Of a DNA stretch of 64,000 nucleotides, positions 1 through 8,575 are shown one piece after another. Origin of the DNA: JAFECT01 sp964432415 (GTDB lineage: Bacteria; Pseudomonadota; Alphaproteobacteria; Caulobacterales; Caulobacteraceae); NCBI GenBank assembly GCA_964432415.1, contig CAYSNW010000001.1:131549-195548 (forward strand), in the 5' to 3' direction. Every line of letters begins with the position of its first letter. Positions within the stretch are counted from its first letter, which is position 1. Below the pieces are notes generated by a model. The model searched no databases. It was not told the DNA's origin and saw only the letters and a program-made list of their open reading frames with translations. The translations under genes and the position numbers were made by a program.

Positions 1-653
1 TGGCGGCCGCCGCGCCCTCGGCCCTGGCCGCCGACGCCGCCCATCCGGCGGTGGTGGAGCTGTTCACCAGCCAGGGCTGCTCCTCCTGTCCGCCCGCCAA
101 CGCCAATGTGGCCGCCCTGGCCGGACGTCCCGACGTCCTGGCTCTGTCCTTCGGGGTCACCTACTGGGATCAGCTCGGCTGGAAGGACACCTTCGCCCGG
201 CCTGAATTCACCGAGCGCCAGTACGCCTACGCCCGCGCGCTGGGCCGTGGCGCCGGCACGCCCGAAGTGGTGGTCGACGGCCGCTCGGCGGTCGTGGGTT
301 TCGTTCGCGCCGAACTGGAAGCCCTGATCCGCCGCTCGGACCTGAGCCACGGTCCCGCCCTGCGCCTGAGCGCCGGCGAGGTTATCGTCGGCGCCGCTCA
401 AGCGCCCGCCCGCGCCGCCGACGTCTGGCTGGTCCGCTACGATCCGCGCACCGTCCAGGTCCCGGTCCAGCGCGGCGAGAACGGCGGCCGCACCCTTCCG
501 CACCACAATGTCGTGCGTCAGCTGATCCGTCTCGGCCGCTGGAGCGGCGCGGCCCAGAGCTACCGCCTCCCGGCGCCGGTTTCGGGGCTCTCCACGGCCG
601 TCCTCGTCCAGACCACCGGCCTCGGACCCATCCTCGCCGCCGCCCGCGGCTGA
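1..653 (+). CDS. DUF1223 family protein, 5' partial
   Basis: The reading frame is open from the first bases of the window, so the true start lies upstream. The first visible residues are Ala/Pro-rich and end in ALAADAAHP, which looks like the end of a signal peptide and suggests periplasmic export. The mature part opens with VELFTSQGCSSCPPA, the CxxC-containing signature of DUF1223, a thioredoxin-like family of unknown function. Further conserved-looking stretches are TYWDQLGWKDTFA and a GAGTPEVVVDG segment. The 47 bp after the stop separate it from a periplasmic-type MsrA, so a shared role in envelope redox chemistry is possible but is only inference from position. Confidence 0.85.
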   Translation, partial: AAAAPSALAADAAHPAVVELFTSQGCSSCPPANANVAALAGRPDVLALSFGVTYWDQLGWKDTFARPEFTERQYAYARALGRGAGTPEVVVDGRSAVVGFVRAELEALIRRSDLSHGPALRLSAGEVIVGAAQAPARAADVWLVRYDPRTVQVPVQRGENGGRTLPHHNVVRQLIRLGRWSGAAQSYRLPAPVSGLSTAVLVQTTGLGPILAAARG

Positions 654-700
654 CCCGTTCCCATTTCCCTGCTAGACCCTTCGCGTCAGGAGCCCGCCTC

Positions 701-1306
701 ATGCACCGCAAGACCCTGCTGACCTTCGCCGCCCTCTCGGCCATGACCCTGCTGGTCGGGCCCGCGCTCAGCGCCGGCGGCCTGCAGACCGCCATCTTCG
801 CCGGAGGCTGTTTCTGGACCATGGAGCACGGGCTGGAAGAGGTCCCGGGCGTGGTCAAGGCCGTCTCCGGCTATTCCGGCGGCAAGGAGCAGCATCCGAC
901 CTATGAGGAGGTCTCCAGCGAGACCACCGGCCATCTTGAGTCGGTCAAGGTCACCTACGACCCGCGCAAGATCAGCTACGCCACCCTGCTCGACCGCTAC
1001 TGGCACATGATCGACCCGACCGATTCCGGCGGTCAGGCCTGTGACCGCGGCCCGTCCTACCATCCGGCCATCTTCGTCTCGACGCCCGACCAGCGCCGCA
1101 CGGCCGAGGCCTCGAAGGCCGCCCTGCAGGGCCCCTTCAAGGGCCGCATCACCGTGCCGATCCGCGACGCCACGGCCTTCTGGCCGGCGGAGGACTACCA
1201 CCAGGGCTACGCCCGCAAGCATCCGATCGAGTACGGCGCCTACCGCGTCGGCTGCGGCCGCGACCGGGTGCTGCAGCAGCTCTGGGGGGCGAAGGCCAAC
1301 CATTGA
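701..1306 (+). CDS. msrA: Exported peptide-methionine (S)-S-oxide reductase MsrA
   Basis: The protein has 201 residues. Residues 1-25 form a signal peptide (MHRKTLLTFAALSAMTLLV...ALSAG), so the enzyme probably repairs oxidised methionines in the periplasm. The catalytic motif GGCFW is near residue 32, followed by the family segments HPTYEEVSSETTGH and DYHQGYARKHP. A late Cys in VGCGRD could act as resolving cysteine. AGGAG lies 8 bases before the ATG. The stop overlaps the TTG start of the following peptidase gene, so the two are probably co-transcribed. A second, cytoplasmic-type MsrA is encoded at 47139. No MsrB was seen nearby. Confidence 0.93.
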   Translation: MHRKTLLTFAALSAMTLLVGPALSAGGLQTAIFAGGCFWTMEHGLEEVPGVVKAVSGYSGGKEQHPTYEEVSSETTGHLESVKVTYDPRKISYATLLDRYWHMIDPTDSGGQACDRGPSYHPAIFVSTPDQRRTAEASKAALQGPFKGRITVPIRDATAFWPAEDYHQGYARKHPIEYGAYRVGCGRDRVLQQLWGAKANH

Positions 1307-2289
1307 GCCAGCACGCCCGCGCCCTGATCGCCGACGCCCTGGTCTGGGACAACCACATCTGCGCGCCACTGGACCCGCCGGACCCGGTCCATCTGGAGGA
1401 GCTGGAGCGATACCGTTCCGCGGGCTGGACCATGGTCTCGCTCAACGCGGGCTATGCGGGGCACACCGCTGAGGACCACCTTACCGCGCTCGCCAACTTC
1501 CGCGCCTGGATCGCGGCGCGGCCCGAGCGCTACCGCCTGATCGACAAGGCCGCCGACATCGAGGCGGCCCGCGCCGAGGGCCGCCTGGGGGTGGCCTTCG
1601 ACGTGGAGGGCATGGGGCCGCTGAATGGCGGGCGCCTCGACCTGGTCGAGCGGTTCCGGGACCTGGGCGTGCGGTGGATGCTGGTGGCCTACAACAAGGC
1701 CACCGACGCCGGCGCCGGCTGCTTCGACGAGACCGACGAAGGCCTGACCCCCTACGGCCGCAAGGTGCTGGCCGAGATGAAGCGGGTCGGCATGGTGGTC
1801 TGCGGCAGCCACACGGGCGCGCGCACGGCCATGGACCTGTGTGAGACGGCCGACAATCCGGTGATCCTGTCCCACTCAAACCCGCGGGCCCTGCGCGACC
1901 ATCCGCGCAACGTCTCGGACGCCCTGATCGACGCGGTAGCGGCCACCGGCGGGGTGATCGGGTTGAACGGCATCGGCCCCTTCCTGGCGGTCAACGATGC
2001 GTCCACGGAGGTTTTCCTGCGCCACCTCGACCACGTGGTCCAGCGCGTCGGCCCCGATCACACGGGCCTGGGCCTCGACCACATGTTCGGGCCGTCCGAG
2101 ATCGAGGCCTTTCTCGAGGCCCACCCCTACGTCTTCCCCGACTGGGACGGCCTGCCGGTCCAGACCGTGGAGCCGGAGCGCCTGCCGGCCATCGTGGAGG
2201 GCATGCTGGGGCTGGGGTATGCGGACGACGACATCCGCAAGATCCTCGGCGGCAACTGGCTGAGGGTCGCGAAGGCGGTCTGGAAGTAG
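1303..2289 (+). CDS. Membrane dipeptidase-like protein (peptidase family M19)
   Basis: The 328-residue protein resembles renal-type dipeptidases, which are binuclear zinc enzymes with a TIM-barrel fold. Recognisable ligand regions are E in FDVEGM (about residue 104), H in CGSHTGARTAMD, H in ILSHSNPRAL...DHPRN, D in GLGLDHMF, and the C-terminal family motif ILGGNWLRV. The first metal motif, normally HxD, reads DNHIC, so Cys replaces the usual Asp. No signal peptide is seen, so the protein is probably cytoplasmic. The TTG start overlaps the msrA stop by 4 bases (TTGA). The substrate is not predictable from sequence. It converges on lldD with 15 bp between the stops. Confidence 0.87.
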   Translation: MSQHARALIADALVWDNHICAPLDPPDPVHLEELERYRSAGWTMVSLNAGYAGHTAEDHLTALANFRAWIAARPERYRLIDKAADIEAARAEGRLGVAFDVEGMGPLNGGRLDLVERFRDLGVRWMLVAYNKATDAGAGCFDETDEGLTPYGRKVLAEMKRVGMVVCGSHTGARTAMDLCETADNPVILSHSNPRALRDHPRNVSDALIDAVAATGGVIGLNGIGPFLAVNDASTEVFLRHLDHVVQRVGPDHTGLGLDHMFGPSEIEAFLEAHPYVFPDWDGLPVQTVEPERLPAIVEGMLGLGYADDDIRKILGGNWLRVAKAVWK

Positions 2290-2304
2290 CCCTCTCCGAC
2301 GCCC

Positions 2305-3447
2305 TCACAGGTCCAGGTCGTCCGCCCCCAGATCGGCCACGTCCGTGACCCCGCCCAGCGACATGGCGGCGAACATCTCCTTGCGGAACAGCTCCAGCAC
2401 CGCGCTCACCCCGGCCCCGCCGCGCGCCGCGAGCGCATAGGCCCAGGCCCGCCCGATCAGCACCCCGTCGGCGCCCAGCGCCAGGGCCCGCACCACATCC
2501 AGTCCCGAGCGCACGCCCCCGTCCAGCATCACCGTGGTCTTGCCGCCGACCGCCTTCGCGATCCTCGGCAGGGCCGAGATGGTCGAGGACACGCCGTCCA
2601 GCTGCCGTCCGCCATGGTTGGAGACCACGATCCCCTGAGCCCCGATCTTAACCGCCGACTTGGCGTCCTCGACGTCGAGCACGCCCTTGATAACCAGCGG
2701 CCCGTCCCAGCGCTCGCGGATGAAGTCGATGTCCTTCCAGGTGATCGAGGGGTCGAAGTTCTTGCCCACCCAGGCCCAGAAGGCGAACAGGTCCGCGCCC
2801 TTGTCCAGCGCCGCTGCGATCGAGCCCAGCGTATGGGGCCCGCCGTTCAGCCCTACGTCCCACAGCCATTCGGGGTGGGTGGCCAGCGCCTTGGCCCGCT
2901 CCCATTTCGCGGCGCCGGTCCGGGCGTCCGCCAGCCCGGTGCGCACGTCGCCGTAGCGGGCGCCGGGCAGGGGCAGGTCCACGGTGAACAGCAGGTTGGA
3001 GCAGCCCGCGGCCTTGGCGCGGGCCAGCAGTTCGACGGTGAAGCCGCGGTCCTTGATCATGTAGAGCTGGAACCAGAACGGCTGTTTCGCGGCGGCCGCG
3101 ACCTCCTCGATCGAGCATAGGCCCAGCGTCGAGAGCGAGAAGGGCACCCCGGCCTCGGCCGCCGCCTTCGCCGCCTGCGCCTCGCCCCTGCGGGCGTACA
3201 ACCCCGAAAGCCCTACCGGCCCCAGCGCCAGCGGCATGGAGCAGGCCTGGCCGAACAGGGTGGTGGACAGCTTGATCTTCGAGACGTCGCGCAGCACCCG
3301 CTGCTTCAGCCGGATGGCGCGGAAGTCCTCGACGTTGGCGCGCAGGGTGGTCTCGGCGTAGGAGCCGCCGTCAATATAACCGAACAGAAACCCCGGCAGC
3401 CGGCGCCGGGCCAGTTCGCGGTAGTCGTTCACATCGGCGGGAATCAA
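2305..3447 (-). CDS. lldD: FMN-dependent L-lactate dehydrogenase
   Basis: This 380-residue protein belongs to the FMN-dependent alpha-hydroxy acid dehydrogenase family. Such enzymes oxidise L-lactate to pyruvate and pass electrons to the membrane quinone pool. The N-terminal flavin region contains GFLFGYIDGGSYAE. The active-site motif VVSNHGGRQLDG, with the catalytic His, is near residue 275. The phosphate-binding stretch DGGVRSGLDVVRALALGADG follows. Length and motif order match LldD. The start is TTG, preceded by GGAGG 8 bases upstream on the minus strand. No lldP permease or lldR regulator is adjacent. Other 2-hydroxy acids such as glycolate or mandelate cannot be excluded as substrates. 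Confidence 0.88.
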   Translation of the reverse strand: MIPADVNDYRELARRRLPGFLFGYIDGGSYAETTLRANVEDFRAIRLKQRVLRDVSKIKLSTTLFGQACSMPLALGPVGLSGLYARRGEAQAAKAAAEAGVPFSLSTLGLCSIEEVAAAAKQPFWFQLYMIKDRGFTVELLARAKAAGCSNLLFTVDLPLPGARYGDVRTGLADARTGAAKWERAKALATHPEWLWDVGLNGGPHTLGSIAAALDKGADLFAFWAWVGKNFDPSITWKDIDFIRERWDGPLVIKGVLDVEDAKSAVKIGAQGIVVSNHGGRQLDGVSSTISALPRIAKAVGGKTTVMLDGGVRSGLDVVRALALGADGVLIGRAWAYALAARGGAGVSAVLELFRKEMFAAMSLGGVTDVADLGADDLDL

Positions 3448-3507
3448 GGGCGGCGCCTCCAGGGTCTGCCAAGTTGAAGCACCAAATCTCAGGCCCTTCT
3501 ACATTTG

Positions 3508-3632
3508 ACTCTCCCCGGCGAAAGCCGGGGCCCAGCAATCCCCGATGTCTATCGGGGTCCAGACAAGATCATATCTTCTAGACCCCGGCCTTCGCCGGGG
3601 ATTGCTGGGTCCCGGCTTCCGCCGGGAAGAGT
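3508..3632. repeat. REP-like composite palindromic repeat
   Basis: This 125-bp intergenic stretch is an imperfect long inverted repeat. CCCAGCAATCCCC (3531-3543) is perfectly matched by GGGGATTGCTGGG (3597-3609). The outer arms, ACTCTCCCCGGCGAAAGCC at 3508 and its near complement at 3614-3632, also pair with a few mismatches. A small internal hairpin (CCCGAT/ATCGGG, 3541-3556) sits in the centre. It lies between the starts of two divergent genes, lldD and the purine permease. No gene was found in it. It looks like a dispersed chromosomal palindromic element; whether it occurs elsewhere in the genome cannot be seen here. Confidence 0.82.
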
Positions 3633-3709
3633 AGCTTTGGGAGAAAGCGAAGCGCTTGACGCCATCCCCGAACCACCGCGACCCTCGGCCCTGAATCTTG
3701 GGGGCCGCC

Positions 3710-5005
3710 ATGTCCATCTTCGAGCACGCGTTCAAACTGTCCGACAACGGAACATCCATCCGTACCGAGGTCGTCGCCGGCGCGACCACCTGGCTGACCA
3801 TGGTCTATATCGTGGTCCTCAACCCCCAGATCCTGCACGCCGCCGGCATCGACCAGGGCGCCGCCTTCACCGCCACCTGCATCGCTGCCGCGCTGGGCAC
3901 GCTCGCCATGGGGCTGCTGGCCAACTACCCGCTGGCGCTGGCGCCCGGGATGGGGCTGAACGCCTATTTCGCCTTCACCGTCTGCCTCGGCATGCACATC
4001 CCCTGGCAGACCGCGCTGGGCGCGGTCTTCCTCTCGGGCGCGCTGTTTCTGATCATCAGCGTCACGCGCCTGCGCGAATGGCTGATCAATTCCATCCCGA
4101 TCTCGCTCAAGCTCGGCATCGCGGCCGGCATCGGCCTGTTCCTGGGCCTGCTGGGCCTGAAGGGTATGGGGGTGGTGGTCGCCAGCCCCGAGACCCTGGT
4201 GACGCTCGGTCCGCTTACCGGAAACCAGGTCCTGCTCAGCTGCGCCGGCTTCCTGGTCATCGCGGGCCTGTCGGCGCGCAGGGTCCCCGGCGCGATCCTG
4301 ATCGGCATCCTGGGCGTCACCCTGGCCGGAATTCCGCTGGGCCTCACCCAGTTTCACGGTCTGATGTCAGCCCCGCCGTCCCTGGCCCCGACCCTGTTCA
4401 AGCTCGACAACGCCTCGGCGCTGCAGCTCGGCGTCGCGGGCGTGGTCTTCACCTTCTTCCTGGTCGATGTGCTCGACAACACCGGCACCCTGATCGGCAC
4501 GATCCAGGCGGCGGGCTTGATGGGACCGGACGGCAAGGTCCCGCGCCTCAGAGAGGCCCTGCTCGCCGACAGCGGCGGCGCGATCCTGGGCGCCGCGCTC
4601 GGGACCTCGACCACCACCAGCTACATCGAGAGCGCCGCCGGCATCGAGGCGGGCGGCCGCACCGGCCTGACCGCGGTCGTGGTCGCGATCCTGTTCGGCC
4701 TGACCCTGCTCTTCGCGCCTCTGGCCCTGTCGATCCCGGCCTTCGCCACCGCCCCGGCGCTGGTCTTCGTCGCCTGCCTGATGGCTGGCGCGCTCAAGGG
4801 CCTGGCCTGGGACGAGATGAGCGAGTCGCTGCCCGCCATCGTGACCGCCCTGGCCATCCCGCTGACCTTCTCGATCGCCGCGGGCATCGGCCTGGGCTTC
4901 ATCACCTACCTGACGGTCAAGCTGGTCGCCGGCCGCTGGAGGGACCTGACCGGAGCGGTCTGGCTGATCGCCCTGGCCTCAGGCGTTCACTTCGCGATGG
5001 GTTGA
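3710..5005 (+). CDS. NCS2-family adenine/guanine/hypoxanthine permease (AzgA/GhxP type)
   Basis: The 431-residue polytopic inner-membrane protein imports purine bases by proton symport, as known for the AzgA branch of NCS2. It opens with MSIFEHAFKLSDNGTSIRTE, followed by the family-typical EVVAGATTWLTMVYIVVLNP. Later signatures are NYPLALAPGMGLNAYFAF and ALGTSTTTSYIESAAGIEAGGRTG, which carry substrate-binding residues. The ATG at 3710 follows a GGGGGCC stretch; a TTG 12 bases upstream is a weaker alternative. It stands about 17 kb from the purine catabolic cluster. It may feed that pathway, but there is no operon link. Confidence 0.92.
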   Translation: MSIFEHAFKLSDNGTSIRTEVVAGATTWLTMVYIVVLNPQILHAAGIDQGAAFTATCIAAALGTLAMGLLANYPLALAPGMGLNAYFAFTVCLGMHIPWQTALGAVFLSGALFLIISVTRLREWLINSIPISLKLGIAAGIGLFLGLLGLKGMGVVVASPETLVTLGPLTGNQVLLSCAGFLVIAGLSARRVPGAILIGILGVTLAGIPLGLTQFHGLMSAPPSLAPTLFKLDNASALQLGVAGVVFTFFLVDVLDNTGTLIGTIQAAGLMGPDGKVPRLREALLADSGGAILGAALGTSTTTSYIESAAGIEAGGRTGLTAVVVAILFGLTLLFAPLALSIPAFATAPALVFVACLMAGALKGLAWDEMSESLPAIVTALAIPLTFSIAAGIGLGFITYLTVKLVAGRWRDLTGAVWLIALASGVHFAMG

Positions 5006-5014
5006 GGTGTGTCG

Positions 5015-5506
5015 ATGGCCGGAGCCAAGCCGACACGCCTGCTGCTCGCCTGTTGCCTGGGCGCGCCCTTCATCGCTGCGGCCACGGCGCTTGACCGGCT
5101 GCTCGGCCACCCGATCCGGCGTTGGACGGAGGGACTGCCCGACCAGCGCCTGGTCAAGGCGATCGTTCTCGGCCTGATCGCCGTCTACCTGGTCATCTTC
5201 CTTGTGGCGCTCGTCCGCGATCGCAGCTGGCGGCAGCCGCCCCACACCCGTGTGACCGCTGCCGGTCGCGAAGTCTGGTTCGTGCCCTGGGGCGCCGGCT
5301 GGAACCCGGTCAGCTGGAAGGGCTGGGCCCTGGCGCTGGGCTCCTTGGCGGCCATGGTCGGCGCCGTCCTGCTGCTCGACCGGCTGGTAGGCCCCACGCG
5401 CGAGCCCGCCCTGCGTCTGCTGGTCGTTGCGCCGGTCTGGATCACTCTTATCTGGCTCTGGTGGATGGTCCAGCGCCACACCGCGCCGGACGATCCGGAG
5501 GACTGA
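5015..5506 (+). CDS. Small integral membrane protein, unknown function
   Basis: This 163-residue protein has about four hydrophobic segments (near residues 10-25, 50-70, 105-125 and 135-155) joined by short polar loops, and a soluble patch RSWRQPPHTRVTAAGREVWF. No family is recognised with certainty. The ATG at 5015 has GAGG 7 bases upstream; a GTG two codons earlier is possible. It starts 9 bp after the purine permease stop and is therefore probably co-transcribed with it. It is convergent with the RND pump gene, with only 7 bp between stops. No function is proposed. Confidence 0.75.
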   Translation: MAGAKPTRLLLACCLGAPFIAAATALDRLLGHPIRRWTEGLPDQRLVKAIVLGLIAVYLVIFLVALVRDRSWRQPPHTRVTAAGREVWFVPWGAGWNPVSWKGWALALGSLAAMVGAVLLLDRLVGPTREPALRLLVVAPVWITLIWLWWMVQRHTAPDDPED

Positions 5507-5513
5507 CTCGCCG

Positions 5514-8500
5514 TCAGGCCGGCTCCGGCCTCGCCGGCTTCAACCCGCCCATCAGCCGGTACAGCGCCGGCATGGCCAGCAGCACCAGCGGCCCGCCCGC
5601 GATCAGGCCCGAGATGATGGCGATGGCCAGGGGCCGCTCCATCGAGGCGCCGTGGCCGAACACCACGGCCAAGGGGGCCAGGGCGAGGATCGCGGCCAGG
5701 GTGGTCATGGCGATCGGCCTCAGCCGGTTGACGCCCGCGTCCACCAGCGCCTGTTCCGGGTTGACGCCCTCCTTCACCAGGGTCTCGTATTCGGTGAAGT
5801 AGAAGATGGCGACCTCGGTCACGATGCCGATGATCATGGTCATGCCCATCAGGGCCATGATGTTCAGCTCCACCCCGGTGACCCACAGGCCCAGCGCCAC
5901 GGCGGCGGCGGCGGCCAGCGGCATGATCAGGATCGACAGGGCGATGCGGAAGCTCTCGTAGAGGAACAGCAGCAGGACGAAGATCGCGGCCACCGCGGCG
6001 GCGAAGACGATGGCCATGTCGCGGAAAGCGGTCTTCTGCTCCGCATACAGACCACCCATCTCGTAGCTGACGCCCGCGGGCAGCAGGCCCGGCTTGTTCA
6101 TGACCGCGACCACGTCCTTGGCGGTCGAGCCCGTGTCGCGCCCGGTCACCCGCGCGGTCACCGGGACCATGCGCCTCAGGTTCTCTCGCGTGACCTCGGC
6201 TTGGCCGGTGACGGTCTCGATGTCGGCGATGCGGCGCAGGGGAAAGACGTGGCCGTCCGTGGCCTTCAGCGTCAGCCAGCCGACCTGGGCCTCGCGCGAT
6301 CGCGCGGCCAGGGGAATCCAGACCCGCACGTCGGCCATGTTGGCGCCGGTCTGCACCTGAGTTCCGACATTACCGCTCATCATGTCGGTGATCTGCTTGC
6401 CGGCCTCGGCCACGTCGATGCCTTCCAGGGCCGCGCGCGAGGGATCGACCTTGATGTTGATGGCGTCGCCGGCCACCACCACCCCGCTCTTGATCTCGTC
6501 GATGCCCTTCACGTCCTTGATGGCGTCGGCCACCTCCGGCGCGGTCTTCAAGAGCAGGGCTGCGTCGTCGCTGAACAGCTTGATTTCGATGGGCTGGGGC
6601 ACGGCGGTCAGGTCGCCGATCAGGTCCTCCATCAGCTGGGCGGTCTCGATCTCGATGCCCGGCACCTTGGCCTGCACCCGGCCGCGCACGTCGTCCATGA
6701 TCTCCTCGATCGGACGCCGGCCCTTGGCCTTCAGCCGGATGAAGAAGTCGCCGGTGTTGGACTCGGTCAGGCCGCCGCCCAGCTGGGCGCCGGTGCGCCG
6801 CGAATAGGTCGCCACGTCAGGCGTGGCGCGGATCTCGCCCTCGACCTGGCGCATCAGCCGGTCGGTCTCGCTGATCGACATGCCGGGGGGGGCCACATAG
6901 TCCAGGATGAAGCCGCCCTCGTCGATCTTGGGCATGAAGCCGGACCCGACGCTCATGAAGCCGATGACGCCCGCGACCACCAGGGCCGCCACGGCCCCGA
7001 GCGCGAAGACCGGGCTCGCCACGGAATTGGCCAGGGCGTTGCGGTAGCGGCTGGTGATGCGGCCCTTGGGGTCGACCTCCGCCACCTTGGAGCCCGTGCT
7101 GCTGAACTTGTCGACCAGGACGGGCACCAGCCACCAGGCGGTCAGGAACGACAGCAACAGCGCCACCGCCATGGTGATCGACAGGGCCTTGAAGAAGGCG
7201 CCCGTCACCCCGGTCAGGAAGGCCAGCGGCAGGAAGATCACCGTGGTCGCCGCCGAGGAGCCGGTCAGGGGGCGCAGGAACTCGGCCGCCGCGCGGTTGA
7301 CCGCCTCGGTCCCGTGCTCGCGCGTCTCCGCCAGCCTGCGGTCGATGTGTTCGATCATCACGATGGCGTCGTCGATGATCAGGCCGATGGCCGCCGCCAT
7401 GCCGCCCAGGGTCATGATGTTGAAGCTCTGGCCGGTGAATTTCAGCACCAGGGTGGTGGCCGCCAGCACCGCCGGCACCGCGATCACCGCCGCCAGGGTC
7501 ACCTTCCAGTCGCGCAGGAAGACCAGCAGCACCAGGGCGGCCAGGATCACGCCGATGATGATGGCGTCGCGCAGGCCCGAGGCCGAGTGCAGGATCAGGT
7601 CGCTCTGGTCGTACCAGGCCGAGACCTTCAGGTCGCCGGGCGCCTGGGCCTTCGCCCGCTCCATGACCTTGGCCACTTCCTTGACGATCTGGACCGTGTT
7701 GCCGCCGGGCTGCTGGTAGATCTGCACGGAGACGGCGTCGCGGCCGTCGGCGGTGACGCGGATCCACTGCGGCGAACCGGCCGTGCTGACCCTGGCCACG
7801 TCGCGCACGCGCACCACCGCGCCCTTGTCGGCCTTGACCACCAGGTTCTCGATCTGGCGCGGCTCGGTGACGCGACTGTCGATCAGGGCCAGGAACAGCT
7901 TGCCGCGGTCCTCGATGCGGCCCGAGGCGGTCAGCACATTGGCCGCCGTCACGGCCGCGGAAACGTCGGACAGGGTCAGGCCATAGGCCTGCAGCTTGGC
8001 CGGGTCGGCCTCGACCCGGTACTCGCCCTTGGCCCCGCCGAGCGCATCCACCCGCGCCACCCCGTTGATGGTCGACAGCAGCGGCGACAGGGTCCGGTCG
8101 GCGAAGCGGCGCAGCTCCACCGGCGAGGCCGTGGCCGAGGTCAGGCTGTAGGCGGCGACCGGAAAGACGGTCGGATCCATGCGCCGCACCGTGAAGCTGA
8201 CGCCGGGAGGCAGGGACTGGGTCGCCCGCGTCAGGGCGGCTTCCGTGCGCTGGGCGGCCAGGTCCAGATCCGTGCCCCAGGCGAAGTTGATCGACATCTC
8301 GGCCGAGCCGCGGCTGGTGGTCGAACGCAGCGACTTGACGTCGGGGACCGCGCGCACCGCCTGCTCCAGTGGGCGGGTGACGGCGATCTCCATCTGGTCC
8401 ACGGGCCGGTCGCCCGCGTCGATGGCCACCGAGATGCGCGGGAAGCGCACATTGGGGAACAGGCCCACCGGCATGGCCAGGCCCGCGACGCAGCCGGCGA

Positions 8501-8567
8501 TGATCAGCATCGACAGCAGCGTCAGCAGCGAACGCCGGCGCTCGGCGACGAATTTCGAGAGGTTCAT
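5514..8567 (-). CDS. RND efflux pump, inner-membrane permease
   Basis: The 1017-residue protein has the RND architecture: N-terminal transmembrane helix, first periplasmic porter region, six-helix bundle, then the duplicated second half. The proton-relay segment AIGLIIDDAIVMIEHI in TM4 carries the two adjacent Asp residues typical of the AcrB/MexB drug-efflux type rather than the DE pattern of heavy-metal pumps. FLRDWKVTL precedes it as usual. The second half contains GGFILDYVAPPGMS. It is the third gene of a tripartite operon, beginning 8 bp after the adaptor stop. Substrate is unknown. An operator shared with the neighbouring two-component locus lies before the operon. Confidence 0.93.
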   Translation of the reverse strand: MNLSKFVAERRRSLLTLLSMLIIAGCVAGLAMPVGLFPNVRFPRISVAIDAGDRPVDQMEIAVTRPLEQAVRAVPDVKSLRSTTSRGSAEMSINFAWGTDLDLAAQRTEAALTRATQSLPPGVSFTVRRMDPTVFPVAAYSLTSATASPVELRRFADRTLSPLLSTINGVARVDALGGAKGEYRVEADPAKLQAYGLTLSDVSAAVTAANVLTASGRIEDRGKLFLALIDSRVTEPRQIENLVVKADKGAVVRVRDVARVSTAGSPQWIRVTADGRDAVSVQIYQQPGGNTVQIVKEVAKVMERAKAQAPGDLKVSAWYDQSDLILHSASGLRDAIIIGVILAALVLLVFLRDWKVTLAAVIAVPAVLAATTLVLKFTGQSFNIMTLGGMAAAIGLIIDDAIVMIEHIDRRLAETREHGTEAVNRAAAEFLRPLTGSSAATTVIFLPLAFLTGVTGAFFKALSITMAVALLLSFLTAWWLVPVLVDKFSSTGSKVAEVDPKGRITSRYRNALANSVASPVFALGAVAALVVAGVIGFMSVGSGFMPKIDEGGFILDYVAPPGMSISETDRLMRQVEGEIRATPDVATYSRRTGAQLGGGLTESNTGDFFIRLKAKGRRPIEEIMDDVRGRVQAKVPGIEIETAQLMEDLIGDLTAVPQPIEIKLFSDDAALLLKTAPEVADAIKDVKGIDEIKSGVVVAGDAINIKVDPSRAALEGIDVAEAGKQITDMMSGNVGTQVQTGANMADVRVWIPLAARSREAQVGWLTLKATDGHVFPLRRIADIETVTGQAEVTRENLRRMVPVTARVTGRDTGSTAKDVVAVMNKPGLLPAGVSYEMGGLYAEQKTAFRDMAIVFAAAVAAIFVLLLFLYESFRIALSILIMPLAAAAAVALGLWVTGVELNIMALMGMTMIIGIVTEVAIFYFTEYETLVKEGVNPEQALVDAGVNRLRPIAMTTLAAILALAPLAVVFGHGASMERPLAIAIISGLIAGGPLVLLAMPALYRLMGGLKPARPEPA

Positions 8568-8575
8568 GGCCGGGC

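Noticed and set aside
3508..3632. Riboswitch or attenuator before the purine permease
   Set aside because: The inverted repeat is long, symmetric on both strands, and lacks a purine-riboswitch core; a repeat element explains it better.
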